The position numbers and the translations under genes were made by a program. The notes under the pieces are model-generated. The model worked only from the letters and a program-made list of their open reading frames with translations. It made no database searches and was not told the DNA's origin. A DNA stretch of 64,000 nucleotides from Unio delphinus (Eukaryota; Mollusca; Bivalvia; Unionida; Unionidae): positions 5,476,001 through 5,540,000 of the forward strand of contig JAQISU010000057.1 in the NCBI GenBank assembly GCA_029339505.1, read 5' to 3'. Positions within the stretch are counted from its first letter, which is position 1. The number at the start of each line of letters is the position of its first letter. Positions 1 through 53,878 of this stretch are shown here, piece after piece.

Positions 1-620
1 AATAAACACTAGAAAGGAAACAATTACGTTTTTTGGACATCACATGCCAATTTGAGTATGTCTCATGCCAGGAGATATGATTGCTGTCATTATGTGAAAT
101 GGAAAAGAATTTCCAAGAATTATGTCAGTCGTAGAGATAGCAAGAAGCCATTGAGCTGCATACAGTTTGGAACTGAAGTTTGTGCAACTGTATTAGTTGT
201 AAATAAAGTCTACAATACTTTACAAATGTTTCAGTTGAACACAATGTTTATCGTCAATGGATCAAACTTTTAATTATGTTTTCCAGCTTTACAAATATAG
301 CAGTCATTGATGTTTGTTACACTTTACTGGAAACATTTCACTCTTATTGAAAAAAATGAACTGCCTTACTGAGATAGACTGGCAGGGTTGGCAGGTCTGC
401 TATGGAGTGGACCTAATTCAGCTTTCAAGCTGCCATTGATTGAATTTATAGGAAGCTGGCCACATTGAAGTGCTTCCCACCCCCATCCACCTAGCAAGAG
501 TTCACAGTTAAGGTATCTGTGGATGTTGCGGAAGAGAGGAATGCTGTATTTCTAGCTTCTTCCCCAAATTGCAAAGATTTAGAATATTAACAATTGGCGA
601 CCCTGGCAACTCGAAAGGGA
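1..620. other. Window start, no supported gene
   Basis: No exon, promoter or repeat could be supported. The short open frames are not recognisable. The part from about 360 may belong to the DIRS-like remnant that follows, but no motif shows this. Confidence 0.4.
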
Positions 621-639
621 TCTCTTGGAAACTAAGCCA

Positions 640-2990
640 GTTTACAGCAAACTACACCTTGTGCTGATATTGAACATCTTCAATATGTACCTTCCAGCGA
701 TTGACAAGAACATGGCAGCCATTCACATATCAGCTCCGTTGGTGTACAAAGTAGATAAGTATGTGTTCCATGCCTTGTTGAAGCTGGTTTGCAACATAGT
801 GACAGTATCCTCCTTATTAGACCTGGCCTCATTGGCAATCTTTCGAATCACTGAATGATGCAGTGGTATATGGAGGCGATGGCTAGAATCAATCATGTCC
901 TTAATCGAGTACCTCACCATAATATGGCCACTGCATTAACAGCTTCAGGTAATCTTGATATTATTTCTCAGGATGCAAGTGCGGTTGGTTCCACTATGCT
1001 TGCTTTTGGGTCTCTGCTGATATTTGAAGGATGAATTGAAGATACTTGGAGGCAAGCAGCTCAGGAGCTACCACTCCAATTTGCCGTTACCCACCACACG
1101 GGCATTTCGAACCCTCATTAATGTTCAAGTGGCCAAGACGCATGGGTCTCTTCTAGTATGATGTACTCCAGTACCAATCCCAATCCAGCACCATGAGGCA
1201 ACAATCTATTATGAGACATTCCTACAGATGTAGAAAGAAACAGACTTTCTAATCATTCAAGCATCCCAACCACAAACATTGACATACTTCCCCTACTGCC
1301 TGTAGACATCCTGTCAGTGTACAGTGTATGGCCTTTCATGCTCTTTTAAGATCACTGGATCTCCCACTTCCCTCAAAAAAGGTGGATGATGCAGGTTTAT
1401 TTGGAGAGGCTTCAAATGTTGTTTATCAACCTCCTCCCCTGTTTTCCTCCCCAATCTTATCTGAAGTTCATCAGATCAGGAGAGGAATTCTTTACTTCAA
1501 CAGGATATTTGGTCACTCCTCTTTAAGAAAGTGTTGGAGATTATGTGAAAACCACAATCACTGGGGCTGTTACTGATTCAAGACATGAATGGCAAACTCA
1601 GGCCTATAATCAATTTTAGTCACCTTAATTTAGTTATCCTTCCTCCAAAGTTCAAGATGGAGATGGTGAGGTTGCTCTACCTCTCCATCTGACAGGGAGA
1701 GTATGCTGTTAGTCTTGACTTGACCAATGCATATTTTCACATCCACATTCACCCTGCTTCCCACAAATATCTTCACTTTGCTTACTGAGACACATTCTAT
1801 CAATTTACAGTTTTTCCCTTTGACCTCAAGCTCAGCCCTTGTACTTTCACTCAGATGATGGATTGCATCATGTCTCTGTTCTGATCGACATCCTCAACAG
1901 TGACAGCAGTATACCTGGATGACATCCTTCAGAAGCACATGGTAAGTTTGACCCTGCATCAAGGCAGAAATGATCTTCTTTCTCTTCTGACTCATCTAGA
2001 TTTTCTAATCAAATTCGAAAAGTCAGATCTTCATCCATCCCAGAACTTTGTCCATCTGGATTTAGAGTTTTTCACCAACTGGAATCTTGTGCAACTCCCT
2101 AATGTCTGTGTCAACAAAATAATAGAACTGGTCATTCTGCGAGGGAGCTCTTGCGTCTTCTTGGTTCATTCAATGTGGTGGTGGACCTGATACAACATGG
2201 ATGTCATTTTTTGCACCCCTTACTGACTTCATTGCTGGCTCAATGGTGCCCCTTCCCAGTTCACCTGGATCAACCCATCTGGATTATGTGAATGATTTGA
2301 TCCTCCTTGCTTCCTTGGTGCACCCTAGATTGACCGTCCCAGGGAGTCTCGTTGGAGAAGTCCCAACTGGAAATAACATTTTGCACCTATGCCATTATGC
2401 ATAGTTGGGGTGCCCACCTAATGCCAGACTTCACTACCATAGGCGACATGTATGAACCAGAAGAGCAATTTCTACACATCAACATTCTGGAAATGAAGGT
2501 TGTTGTGAATGCCTTTCATATCTGGGAAGATTTTCTCTCAGGCAAAACAGTCTTCATCATGTCCAGCAATTTGGCAGTAAAGTGATATACATCCTCAAAT
2601 GTGGGCACCAAATCATCCAACCTGTGTGTCCTGGTGTGGCCGTTACTATGTTTGTGTGGCAATCTCTGTAACAATGTGCGAGTCAGAGATATTCCTGGCA
2701 GGCTCAATATCCTGGCCAACATCATATCCAGGATAGGCTGGGTTCTTCACATGTTATCGTCTCTCAACCCTGCGATGTTAGCCCAGATCTGCGCCCTCTG
2801 GGGACAACCGATAATCAATCTTTTTGTGACAAGATAAAACCACAAGCTGCTCACCTTTATATCTCCTGTTCCATACCCAGAAGCCTGCGAAAGAGATGCA
2901 CTGTCAGTCAGTTGAGAGTGGTTTCGAGCCTTTGACTACCCTACCCACATACCAACAATTATACAGAAGTTATGGGATCAGTAATGTGTA
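640..2990 (+). pseudogene. Decayed DIRS-like retroelement (RT and RNase H remnants)
   Basis: Read in shifting frames, 1585-1925 resembles a DIRS-type reverse transcriptase: KLRPIINFSHLN, then AYFHIHIHPASHKYLHF, then the catalytic box as VYLDDIL near 1908. The part at 2390-2600 resembles the DIRS RNase H (HINILEMKVV), and 2690-2880 matches the following DIRS segment (DIPGRLNILAN, ICALWGQP, NLFVTR). The part at 640-1300 may be a gag-like remnant but is weak. Many stop codons and frameshifts make it non-functional. No tyrosine recombinase or inverted/split direct repeats were recognised, so the element looks truncated after about 3000. Confidence 0.72.
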
Positions 2991-2999
2991 TGGCTAAAT

Positions 3000-3346
3000 T
3001 CACGAGGTAGAAGGCTAATATATGCCTAACATAATGTGATTGGATAATTATTCTTGGAGAAACATAATTTACTTAACAGTTTTGCTATCTAAATGGCCAA
3101 ATTCAGTATGATGCAAAAATCTGCACAATTTTTCTACTGTGTACAAATACTGCAGCACATTTCTTAAATCGATTAACTTGCTAGAGAGTAGTTTTGTTTC
3201 AGCAGCAGATGAAGTTGGTCATATATCACAAGATAACATCTTAGATGTTCTAAGAAAGAGATGCATATATTTTAAAAAATGTGATATTGTATTTCAATTA
3301 TTTTACAAATTATTGTATTTACAATATAAAGAATTTTAGTGTTTCT

Positions 3347-3394
<48 letters not shown>

Positions 3395-4572
3395 GAAGGG
3401 TTTATCTTACCTGAAGAAAATAGCAGTTGTATATCTTATATATTTTTACAGCCTTGATTTTGCCCAGCACCATATTGTGCTTATCTATTATTAAATATGC
3501 ATACATACCCACACACACATACCCACACACACTTGTGCACACATGCATACACACACACAGACACACAGTTACAAATCTATGATCTTAAACTAAGTAACCG
3601 AAAAGAACAAAAACCAACAAATTTCACAAATAATTTGTTTCCCTAAAAAAGAACTTAAGTATTGTGAATTAAATCCCAGATACCTAAAAAATACTATCAC
3701 ATGTTCACATGTATGAAGTTCCAACTGGATTCCAGTCATGTTCCAAACACGTTCTAATTAAATTCCAGTCATGTTCCAAATACATTCCAATTGAATTGCA
3801 GTCGTGTTCCAAATAAGTTCCAATTGAATTCCAGTTGTGTTCCAAATAAGTTCTTATACTGAATGTGCTGATGTAGATTGATTTAACCTTGAAAATGCTA
3901 ATGTACGAATGACATGGAATGTGGTGATATATTAAAAGTCATTTGAGGTATCAGTAATATAATCTCCAAAATTCCTTGTTTGAATATACTATGTTTCCAG
4001 ATTAATGTTTTAATCCAAGAATATTGTTGAACATTTTTTAATTCAGAGAATTATATTTTGAATAAATAAATTTACAACACCCCCCCCCCCTCTCAAATAA
4101 AACTGAGCATAACAATACAACTGATTCGACTTCGGATGTTATAACAAGAATGGATAATCCTTAAGTTAACAAATTATATACCTCCCCACTTGACCAAGGT
4201 TACAGTGACCATTTTCTGGAAATTATCAACTTAATTGACAAATTTCTTTTCTGGGACATATTAAAGTGAAAATCAAGACTGTTTCTTAAATCAAACTGTT
4301 AGTTAACATATTTAAAGTTAATTTTCTGAATATTTAATCTAAGTTCATAGAGAAATATTAGCTATGTATTACATTGTTTACAAAATAAACATCACTGGTC
4401 AGAGAGAACTTTGATTTTTGACTAACATAACAGAACATACAAGCATAAAAAAATGAAAACAGTACAAATGAAATATATACAACAACACATACCTACACAC
4501 ACACACACACACACGTGCGCGCACGCACACACACACACATAGAATAAAGTTGTAATGTAAATATATTTTCAG
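3000..4572. other. Spacer upstream of the first visible receptor exon
   Basis: No gene seen. It holds a TA microsatellite at about 3350-3391, CA-rich stretches at 3505-3570 and 4492-4540, and a short minisatellite at 3718-3858 (about 42 bp, three to four copies with the core ttccagtcatgttccaaa). Confidence 0.5.
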
Positions 4573-47504
<42,932 letters not shown>

Positions 47505-48330
47505 GTAGCAAACAAAGACTAAATGTCTTTGATCTTAAAGTGGCTTTCGTTCAGCAGGTTGATCATCAGTTAAGCTGTACACCCATCCATACAATTAGCT
47601 TATATTTCCCTGCTTTTGTTATTTTTCTCTTCAGATTAGAAATGACAACTTTCTCCATATGTTGCCCTTATAGTTAATATATACACTGCTTCTTAATTTA
47701 AGATCATTTTGATCTCTGCAGCAAAATCCGTTTAGCCACATCATGAATGTAAAATAGTTCTAAACGCCATTTGATATATGATGTTTCATAAAATGTTTTG
47801 ATGAGACTAATAATGTATTTAACAAAATTTAAGTAAATTTCAATTCTTTCATAGCTTTGTCCTTTATCTGCCAATTATATGCATCTTGTTTATAAGAAAC
47901 ATATTGGATAGGTTCACGCCTAGTTTTATTAATACACAAGTTTGTGTTAAGCATCCGTCTTCTGTTTTTTTTAAATATAAATTACAGCATCATGTCAACG
48001 GCGTTTACAATAATTAAATGTACTATATGCTCCTGGAATGGAGCTCTATTAATTTGCTTGTTTTAATTTTGATGTGTTTCTTTGATATAACATAACTTTG
48101 CACTTTAGTTTTTTTACAATGTGCATACAATGTATATCTCCAATTATCTCTGATGTCATTATTGTTGCTTTTGCTTGATATATAATTTACAATCTAACTG
48201 AACATCATAAGTTTTCATTGGTTTGATATTTCGCTTTTTGTTTTTCATTATCTTTGGTCTATGGGTCTTTGACTGATAGAGCTATTGCAATGGGCCAACA
48301 TCTGTGGATGGTCCGTAGTTTGATAGTATT
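47505..48330 (+). other. Probable 3' UTR and downstream region of the receptor
   Basis: No canonical aataaa was seen soon after the stop. An attaaa variant occurs near 48017 (taattaaatg). The end of the transcript cannot be fixed from sequence. Confidence 0.4.
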
Positions 48331-48339
48331 TGTTTGTTT

Positions 48340-48590
48340 TTGCTACTTCTTGTCAACTACTTGTTTGTTATCGCTTCTCCACAAATACATGGAGGAGTAT
48401 TGTTTGTTATCACTTCTCAAATACATGGAGGATTATTGTTTGTTATTGCTTCTCCTCTAATACATGGAGGATTGTTGTTTGTTATTGCTTCTCCTCAAAT
48501 ACACGGAGGATTGTTGTTATTATCACTTCTCCTCAAATGCGTGGAGGATTATTGTTTGTTATCGCTTTTCCTCCTCAACTACATGGGAAA
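48340..48590. repeat. Minisatellite, about 39 bp, six copies
   Basis: Units of cttctcctcaaatacatgga followed by ggattattgtttgttatcg. Three plus-strand frames stay open through it, none coding. Confidence 0.8.
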
Positions 48591-48708
48591 AAATGGTTAA
48601 TCTTGGCATACCGTTTTATCCTTAGGTGTGTTTGGTATTTAAAGATGGTCATCATGGTGATCATTTTGGTATCGCTGATGGCACTTGAACAAGTCAACTG
48701 AATTTGAA

Positions 48709-48815
48709 TTTAGTGAGTATACAAGTGACAGATGAATCTAATACGATCTGCTATATGATATTTAGTGAGTATACAAGTGACAGATGAATCTAATACCATC
48801 TGCTATATGATATTT
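48709..48815. repeat. Tandem duplication of 53 bp
   Basis: The segment tttagtgagtatacaagtga through ctgctatatgata is present twice in a row with one substitution (acgat versus accat). Confidence 0.9.
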
Positions 48816-48919
48816 CATCTAAACATTTAATAAGACCTTCTTACAAAAGATTTCTGGAACATTCTGCATAATTATGTTTTGACTAATTAAATCTAAATGT
48901 AGTTTATCCTTATGTTTAA

Positions 48920-49190
48920 CACATCTTATTTTCATCTCTCAGTTTTTCTTCATGTTTAACATGACTCTTCTTCATCTCTTAGTTTTTCTTCATGTTTAAC
49001 ATGACTCTTCTTCATCTCTCAGTTTTTCTTCATGTTTAACATGACTCTCCTTCATCTCTCAGTTTTTCTTCATGTTTAACATGACTCTTCTTCATCTCTT
49101 AGTTTTTCTTCATGTTTAACATGACTCTTCTTCATCTCTCTGTTTTTCTTCATGTTTAACATGACTCTTCTTCATCTTCCAGTTTTTGTT
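48920..49190. repeat. Minisatellite, about 40 bp, six to seven copies
   Basis: Units of tctcagtttttcttcatgtt followed by taacatgactcttcttca, very similar to each other. Confidence 0.88.
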
Positions 49191-49194
49191 TCAT

Positions 49195-50335
49195 ATAAGA
49201 CATATAATGGTTCATGTCTACTTTTATGTTAAATTTACACTTTACGTTATTTTACCATCTTCTGCACTTTTCCAGATGCCATGGAAAATTACTTCATTGC
49301 CTAATGCAATTGTATGCCATATTTACATCTACCATATGATTCTAGAATGGAGATCTAATATGTCACATTTTAAAGTATTTGTGTGTATAGTTCGAGTTTT
49401 TATATCATAAAGATTGTATGGCTTTCATATAACTAACCACTTTTCTGACGAATCTCAACATCTTGCTCACATGTAATTTTGTATCTCAATATATCTATGG
49501 TTGTTAAGGTTTACATTAACAATTAAAAATCATTCATTCTTTGAACTTTGTTTTTTTATTTTTTATTTTGTTCTATTATTGAAGACACATAGAGCTTGTC
49601 TGATCAAGGGAATGCATACATCAGTGTTTCTTAGTCCATTAGCAGTTGCTTGTTATCACCATTTAATTCATAATGCTTGAAGCTATAGTTTTAACGTACC
49701 CATACTTAAAGAGATTTATTAAGAAAAAGATCTTAACTTGAATTTAAGTTCAATGTCTGCCTCATTTGCCAATTAGTGAAATTTTACCATTATAAATCAT
49801 TAGTTGCATTCTGTTTTGTTATAGGTCAGATGACAGTTTGTATATAAAAGAGTTTGCTAAACAATTATACATCCCTGCTTTGAATTCTGTATGTTAATTC
49901 ATTTACATTTCTTTGGATATAATTTGAATGAAATCATTATTTAAATTATTTATTGAAATTACAAAGTGCTCATTGACTTTTTAGCAAATTTCTTTGGGTA
50001 AACAAGATGAACTGGGTTGGTGTCAGTTTATAATGAAGACACTAAGAATGGTAAAAAATATATATTTACTTATATATGCTTTCATAGTAAAAACAAGAAA
50101 CTTCTTTCAAATTTGTGCATAAAAGATCAAAATATTAAGCTTTTTAACACAATGATGCATGCCAAATTAGCAAATTTATATAAATAACATAGTTACTAAC
50201 AGGAATTAATCATAATTCAAATATAAAATGGACCAAAAATAATTAAAAATGAAACAAAGATTAATGACTACAACATAAGAATCCCATTCAAATAATGATA
50301 AAATGAGTCACAACATTTTCACTTAAATGGCAATA
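49195..50335. other. Intergenic, nothing recognised
   Basis: AT-rich sequence between the two converging genes. No exon or mobile element supported. Confidence 0.4.
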
Positions 50336-50339
50336 AATG

Positions 50340-50600
50340 CTTGTAAACATTGCAGCTTGCAGCATCCAAATCATCACCACCAGGTATTTTCAACCTCATC
50401 GCTCTGTCAAATGGTCAAGGAGCCACCATGAATTGTCCACCATTCCAGTATGCCTTAAAATCTGTAGAACATCTTGTTCCCTGCAGACCCATTGGTCCTG
50501 AAACCGTGTTCCATCACCACAAAATAACCATTTACTTCTTCTGGGCCAATGTCACCACTGACAGCAGTAAATGGGGTATATCTCAAGCCAAATTAGCATA
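50340..50600 (-). pseudogene. Unassigned coding-like block, probably a decayed gene or mobile-element fragment
   Basis: Less AT-rich than its surroundings. On the minus strand one frame reads RYTPFTAVSGDIGPEEVNGY and on to FYRF-stop, and after a one-base shift the next reads KAYWNGGQFMVAP-stop-PFDRAM to IPGGDDLDAAS. On the plus strand a frame of 83 codons is also open. I do not recognise a family in either direction and do not assign it to the carboxypeptidase, whose missing segments it does not resemble. Confidence 0.3.
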
Positions 50601-50604
50601 ATGA

Positions 50605-52150
50605 CTAAATAAAACACCATCATTACGGTGTAATGATGACGATGTAGCATAGCTCAATCACTTTAACTCCTTCAGCCCTTCACCCAGCTGAAGATATAGC
50701 ATCCATATCGGTGTAATATCCGTGACACAGTCATGTATAACATGCAATGACATAATGTGAAGCAAATAGAGTTGATTATTTTGTAAAAATTATCAGGACT
50801 ACTGCACAAGGTTTTCATAATCAGGTACATAAGTGGACGTATTTTTAAAACGAATTTTACAGAACTATAAATAACAGTCTCTTTGCAATTTATACAATCA
50901 ATATTAATGTAAATGTAATCATTCTATTCAGTTAGACTAGAAAACAGACAATAATAAATATAATAAAATTGCATTATACGACACAAGTCAGAAGTACCTC
51001 AAATAGAGGATAAATATGATAATCCAACAATTTTAACAATAATACAAATTTGAAAATGACATTTAACAATTCACATACTGTTAGAACTGGAGATATCGCA
51101 TTGTAAAGTGGACCGTTCATTCATAAGATGTATATGCATTGCAATGTTTAACTCTAAAGTATGGCTATATATACAATGGCTATGTTGCAATACAAGGACT
51201 GTGTGCTCAAGGTATATTGATTTTCCCATTGTAAGTAATTTTTTACTGCAGCATGGGGTGAACCAAACTTCCTACATTAAAATAATGTATGACATTGATA
51301 CACCACCCTTAGGTAACAGTTGTATTGCTGTTATAAGTCTACAGGCGTGTTTTATATTGTACTTAGATATCATTCGAGAGAAAACATTTGTTTGGACTGT
51401 TCAGTGAAATATAAAGTGTTAATCATTTGGACTATAATATTGTTGTGGAACCTTCATAATGGATAGAATATGGCTGTACTGGTTGTTTTTCTCCCAGACA
51501 ATTTGTACACGTACAGTTATTGAAACTGTCAACTTATATTTTGTATAATTCTTAAACTATATAATACGGTGTATGTCTTAATTAAGACAAAGTTATGCTG
51601 GACTTTCCTGCAAGGATAACTATATGCACATACATAATGGTTCTGATCCGAGAGATGTTTGTCATTATCAGTGTAATTTTAAAACCAAGCGTATAACTAT
51701 AAATCGCTTCTCTATTTCAAAAAGATTGAGGATGAAGTTCCCAAAGTTAGATAATATATCCCACATATTATGCAATGTTCCAAGACTAACGTATTATATT
51801 GCTAAGATAAAAATATGGCAGCCTTGATCATTCAGAGACAAGACTGCTTTCTGTTTCGATTACAATATTAGATACATCCTACATCATTACATATCCCAAT
51901 TTCTGTTGGGGTTCACGCCTATACATGCACCATGTTTAGACCGTGTTTTTTTTCCACATTTGATCCTAGAAGGAAAAACGGAAATGTAAAGGAACTTGCT
52001 AAATTTGGTCATGATTGTTGGTTGAGAGTGATATTTGTTAACACAGTAACACTCTTAAGGTTATATTGCACTGTGTCAAATGGAGGAGTAACGTGGTTTG
52101 TCCCAGGAAACACCATAGTAGCCTATCCAAGCGTTAGGCTCATGATGATG
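50605..52150. other. Intergenic, nothing recognised
   Basis: Open frames of 67-99 codons on the plus strand show no domain pattern. I also looked here on the minus strand for the missing carboxypeptidase exons and saw none. Confidence 0.4.
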
Positions 52151-52160
52151 CAAATATCAA

Positions 52161-52423
52161 CAGAGGCGTAGCTGTAGGGGATGCAGAGGGGTACTAGACT
52201 AGTGGGAGCGCAAAAATGGGACTTGAAATAGGCTGTATGTGGAATCCGTGCTTCAAATATGCAACTATGCCTTAGTTTTTTCTTCTCTTTAATAGCCGTT
52301 GGCGTTACATTACGTGATGGTGATTTTATTCATGAAAATAATGGGTTTCAGAGTTGGGGGGGGGGCGGGGGACGTAAAAACGAGTCTTGTCCCCGGGCTC
52401 CAAACACTCAAGGTACGCCTCTG
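52161..52423. mobile_element. hAT-type MITE, copy 2
   Basis: 263 bp with terminal inverted repeats cagaggcgtagc (left) and cagaggcgtacc (right end, reverse complement), 11 of 12 matching. Flanked by a perfect 8-bp target duplication, aatatcaa at 52153-52160 and 52424-52431. The interior has a G-run (52356-52370) as in the copy at 9473. No transposase frame. Confidence 0.9.
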
Positions 52424-52473
52424 AATATCAATTTCTGTTCGATCGAACATAAGTAGGCACTATAACTAAAGGA

Positions 52474-52681
52474 AGTGCGAGCCGCATTGGCTCATTGGTT
52501 AGCCTACCAGACTCGCTACCGTAAGGGTGCAGGTTCGAATCTTCCACTGGATTAGCCAGGGTCAGCTACCGTGATGTTTCCTTTGGGCAAGGGACTTCAC
52601 TTCAATTTCTTTGATACTAAATAAACTTCTTGTGTTGACGTGCCTTGAAACACCAAATATAAACCAAACCAACGCAAGAAT
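52474..52681 (+). mobile_element. tRNA-derived SINE, family 3
   Basis: Begins with a tRNA-like head: ttggctcattggttagcc as A-box region and gcaggttcgaatcttccac as B-box region (about 52530-52548). The body carries cctttgggcaagggacttca. Flanked by an approximate 9-bp duplication (actaaagga at 52465-52473, actaaaggg at 52682-52690). Different from the two other SINE families here. Confidence 0.75.
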
Positions 52682-53159
52682 ACTAAAGGGACTTAAGTAT
52701 GCAATCGCTGTTGGTAAGTTCCAGAATATTCACTGATCAAGACTATCAAACAAGTATTACCATCTCAATTTACCACTTGTACGCGAAACGCAATATCTGG
52801 ACTGCGGAAATTAAGGACAGGACATAAATTGTTACCTCATCACCACTCATGAGCTTGAGCACAGAGTATCATCTGGGGACGGAAAAATCAAATCATGAAT
52901 TGAATGATATGCGTACACCTAATTCGGTAAAAGTTTACTTTAAGCATTAAGGCAACATAAGTACATTTATCGTACTCCTGACTAAACAGCAAGACTAGAA
53001 ATACCAGAAGAAATTCCATTCAGATGTCACTATATATTTAATTACAAAGACAGGGTCAGGAAAACCGCAGTCATATGCAGAGAAATTGTGCCTAGCGTCC
53101 TAAAACTACCTTGTAAAAAATATACACCTCTCTTCTCAACGTCCCCAAAACAGTAGTTA

Positions 53160-53565
53160 TTAAAGATACATACATGTGTTGCAACAAATGCAACATACAA
53201 AGAACGATAAAGTTCTTACAGAGATATACATATATATCACCGATTACGTACAATGAACGGTATAGTTCTTACAGAGAAAAACATGTCTTTCACCAAGTAT
53301 AACATACAAGGTATGGTTCAGTTTTTACACAGACACACATCTTTCACCAAGCACAACGTACGACGAACTGTAAAGAGACAATAATGTCCATTACCAATTA
53401 CAATATACAAAGAACAAAAACGTTTGATATTTCAGAGATATCAATGTCCTCACGAAGTCCAACATAGGCCTACAATGTACGTTAAAGTTCTTACAGAGAT
53501 ATCTTGTCTTTTGCCAACATCAACGTACAAATGAATGGTACTGTTTGTACTGAGACATAAAATAC
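53160..53565. repeat. Degenerate minisatellite, about 60 bp
   Basis: About six weakly conserved units built on acgtacaaagaacggtaaag, ttcttacagagatat and tgtctttcaccaa. Old compared with the other arrays. Confidence 0.6.
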
Positions 53566-53608
53566 TTACTACTGCCTAACATTTGCACGAATGTGTGTGC
53601 ATATATTA

Positions 53609-53626
53609 TGGGGGGGGGGGGGGGTG

Positions 53627-53678
<52 letters not shown>
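53609..53678. repeat. G-run followed by GA microsatellite
   Basis: About fourteen Gs, then ggtgtgg and a GA run of about 50 bp, 90 bases downstream (minus-strand sense) of the last carboxypeptidase exon found. Confidence 0.92.
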
Positions 53679-53767
53679 ATGTATCCAAATAAAATTATAT
53701 GATATCTATTTTGAATGCCATCGTTCAAATTAAGAAGAAGTAGAGAGAAAAATAGTTCCTATCTTAC

Positions 53768-53878
53768 CTTTGACCAAGTGTATTCGTAGCCGTCAGTGTT
53801 AACCACAGGCACAATATACCAGTCAAACATGTCGAGCAATGCATTCATTTCGGGGTCACTCTTATAATGATCCAGTAT
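53768..53878 (-). CDS. Carboxypeptidase exon E: VVNTDGYEYTW segment
   Basis: 111 bp, phase 0-0, between cttcaag and aag|gtaaga. It encodes MFDWYIVPVVNTDGYEYTWSK, a near-perfect match to the family's NPDGYEYTW motif. The donor is intact, so a further exon is expected downstream on the minus strand, but none carrying the following family motifs was found before gene 1 ends. Confidence 0.9.

Noticed and set aside
50340..50600. Missing 3' exons of the carboxypeptidase
   Set aside because: None of the expected motifs (third zinc ligand region, PCSE-type segment, catalytic Glu region) can be read in any minus-strand frame here.
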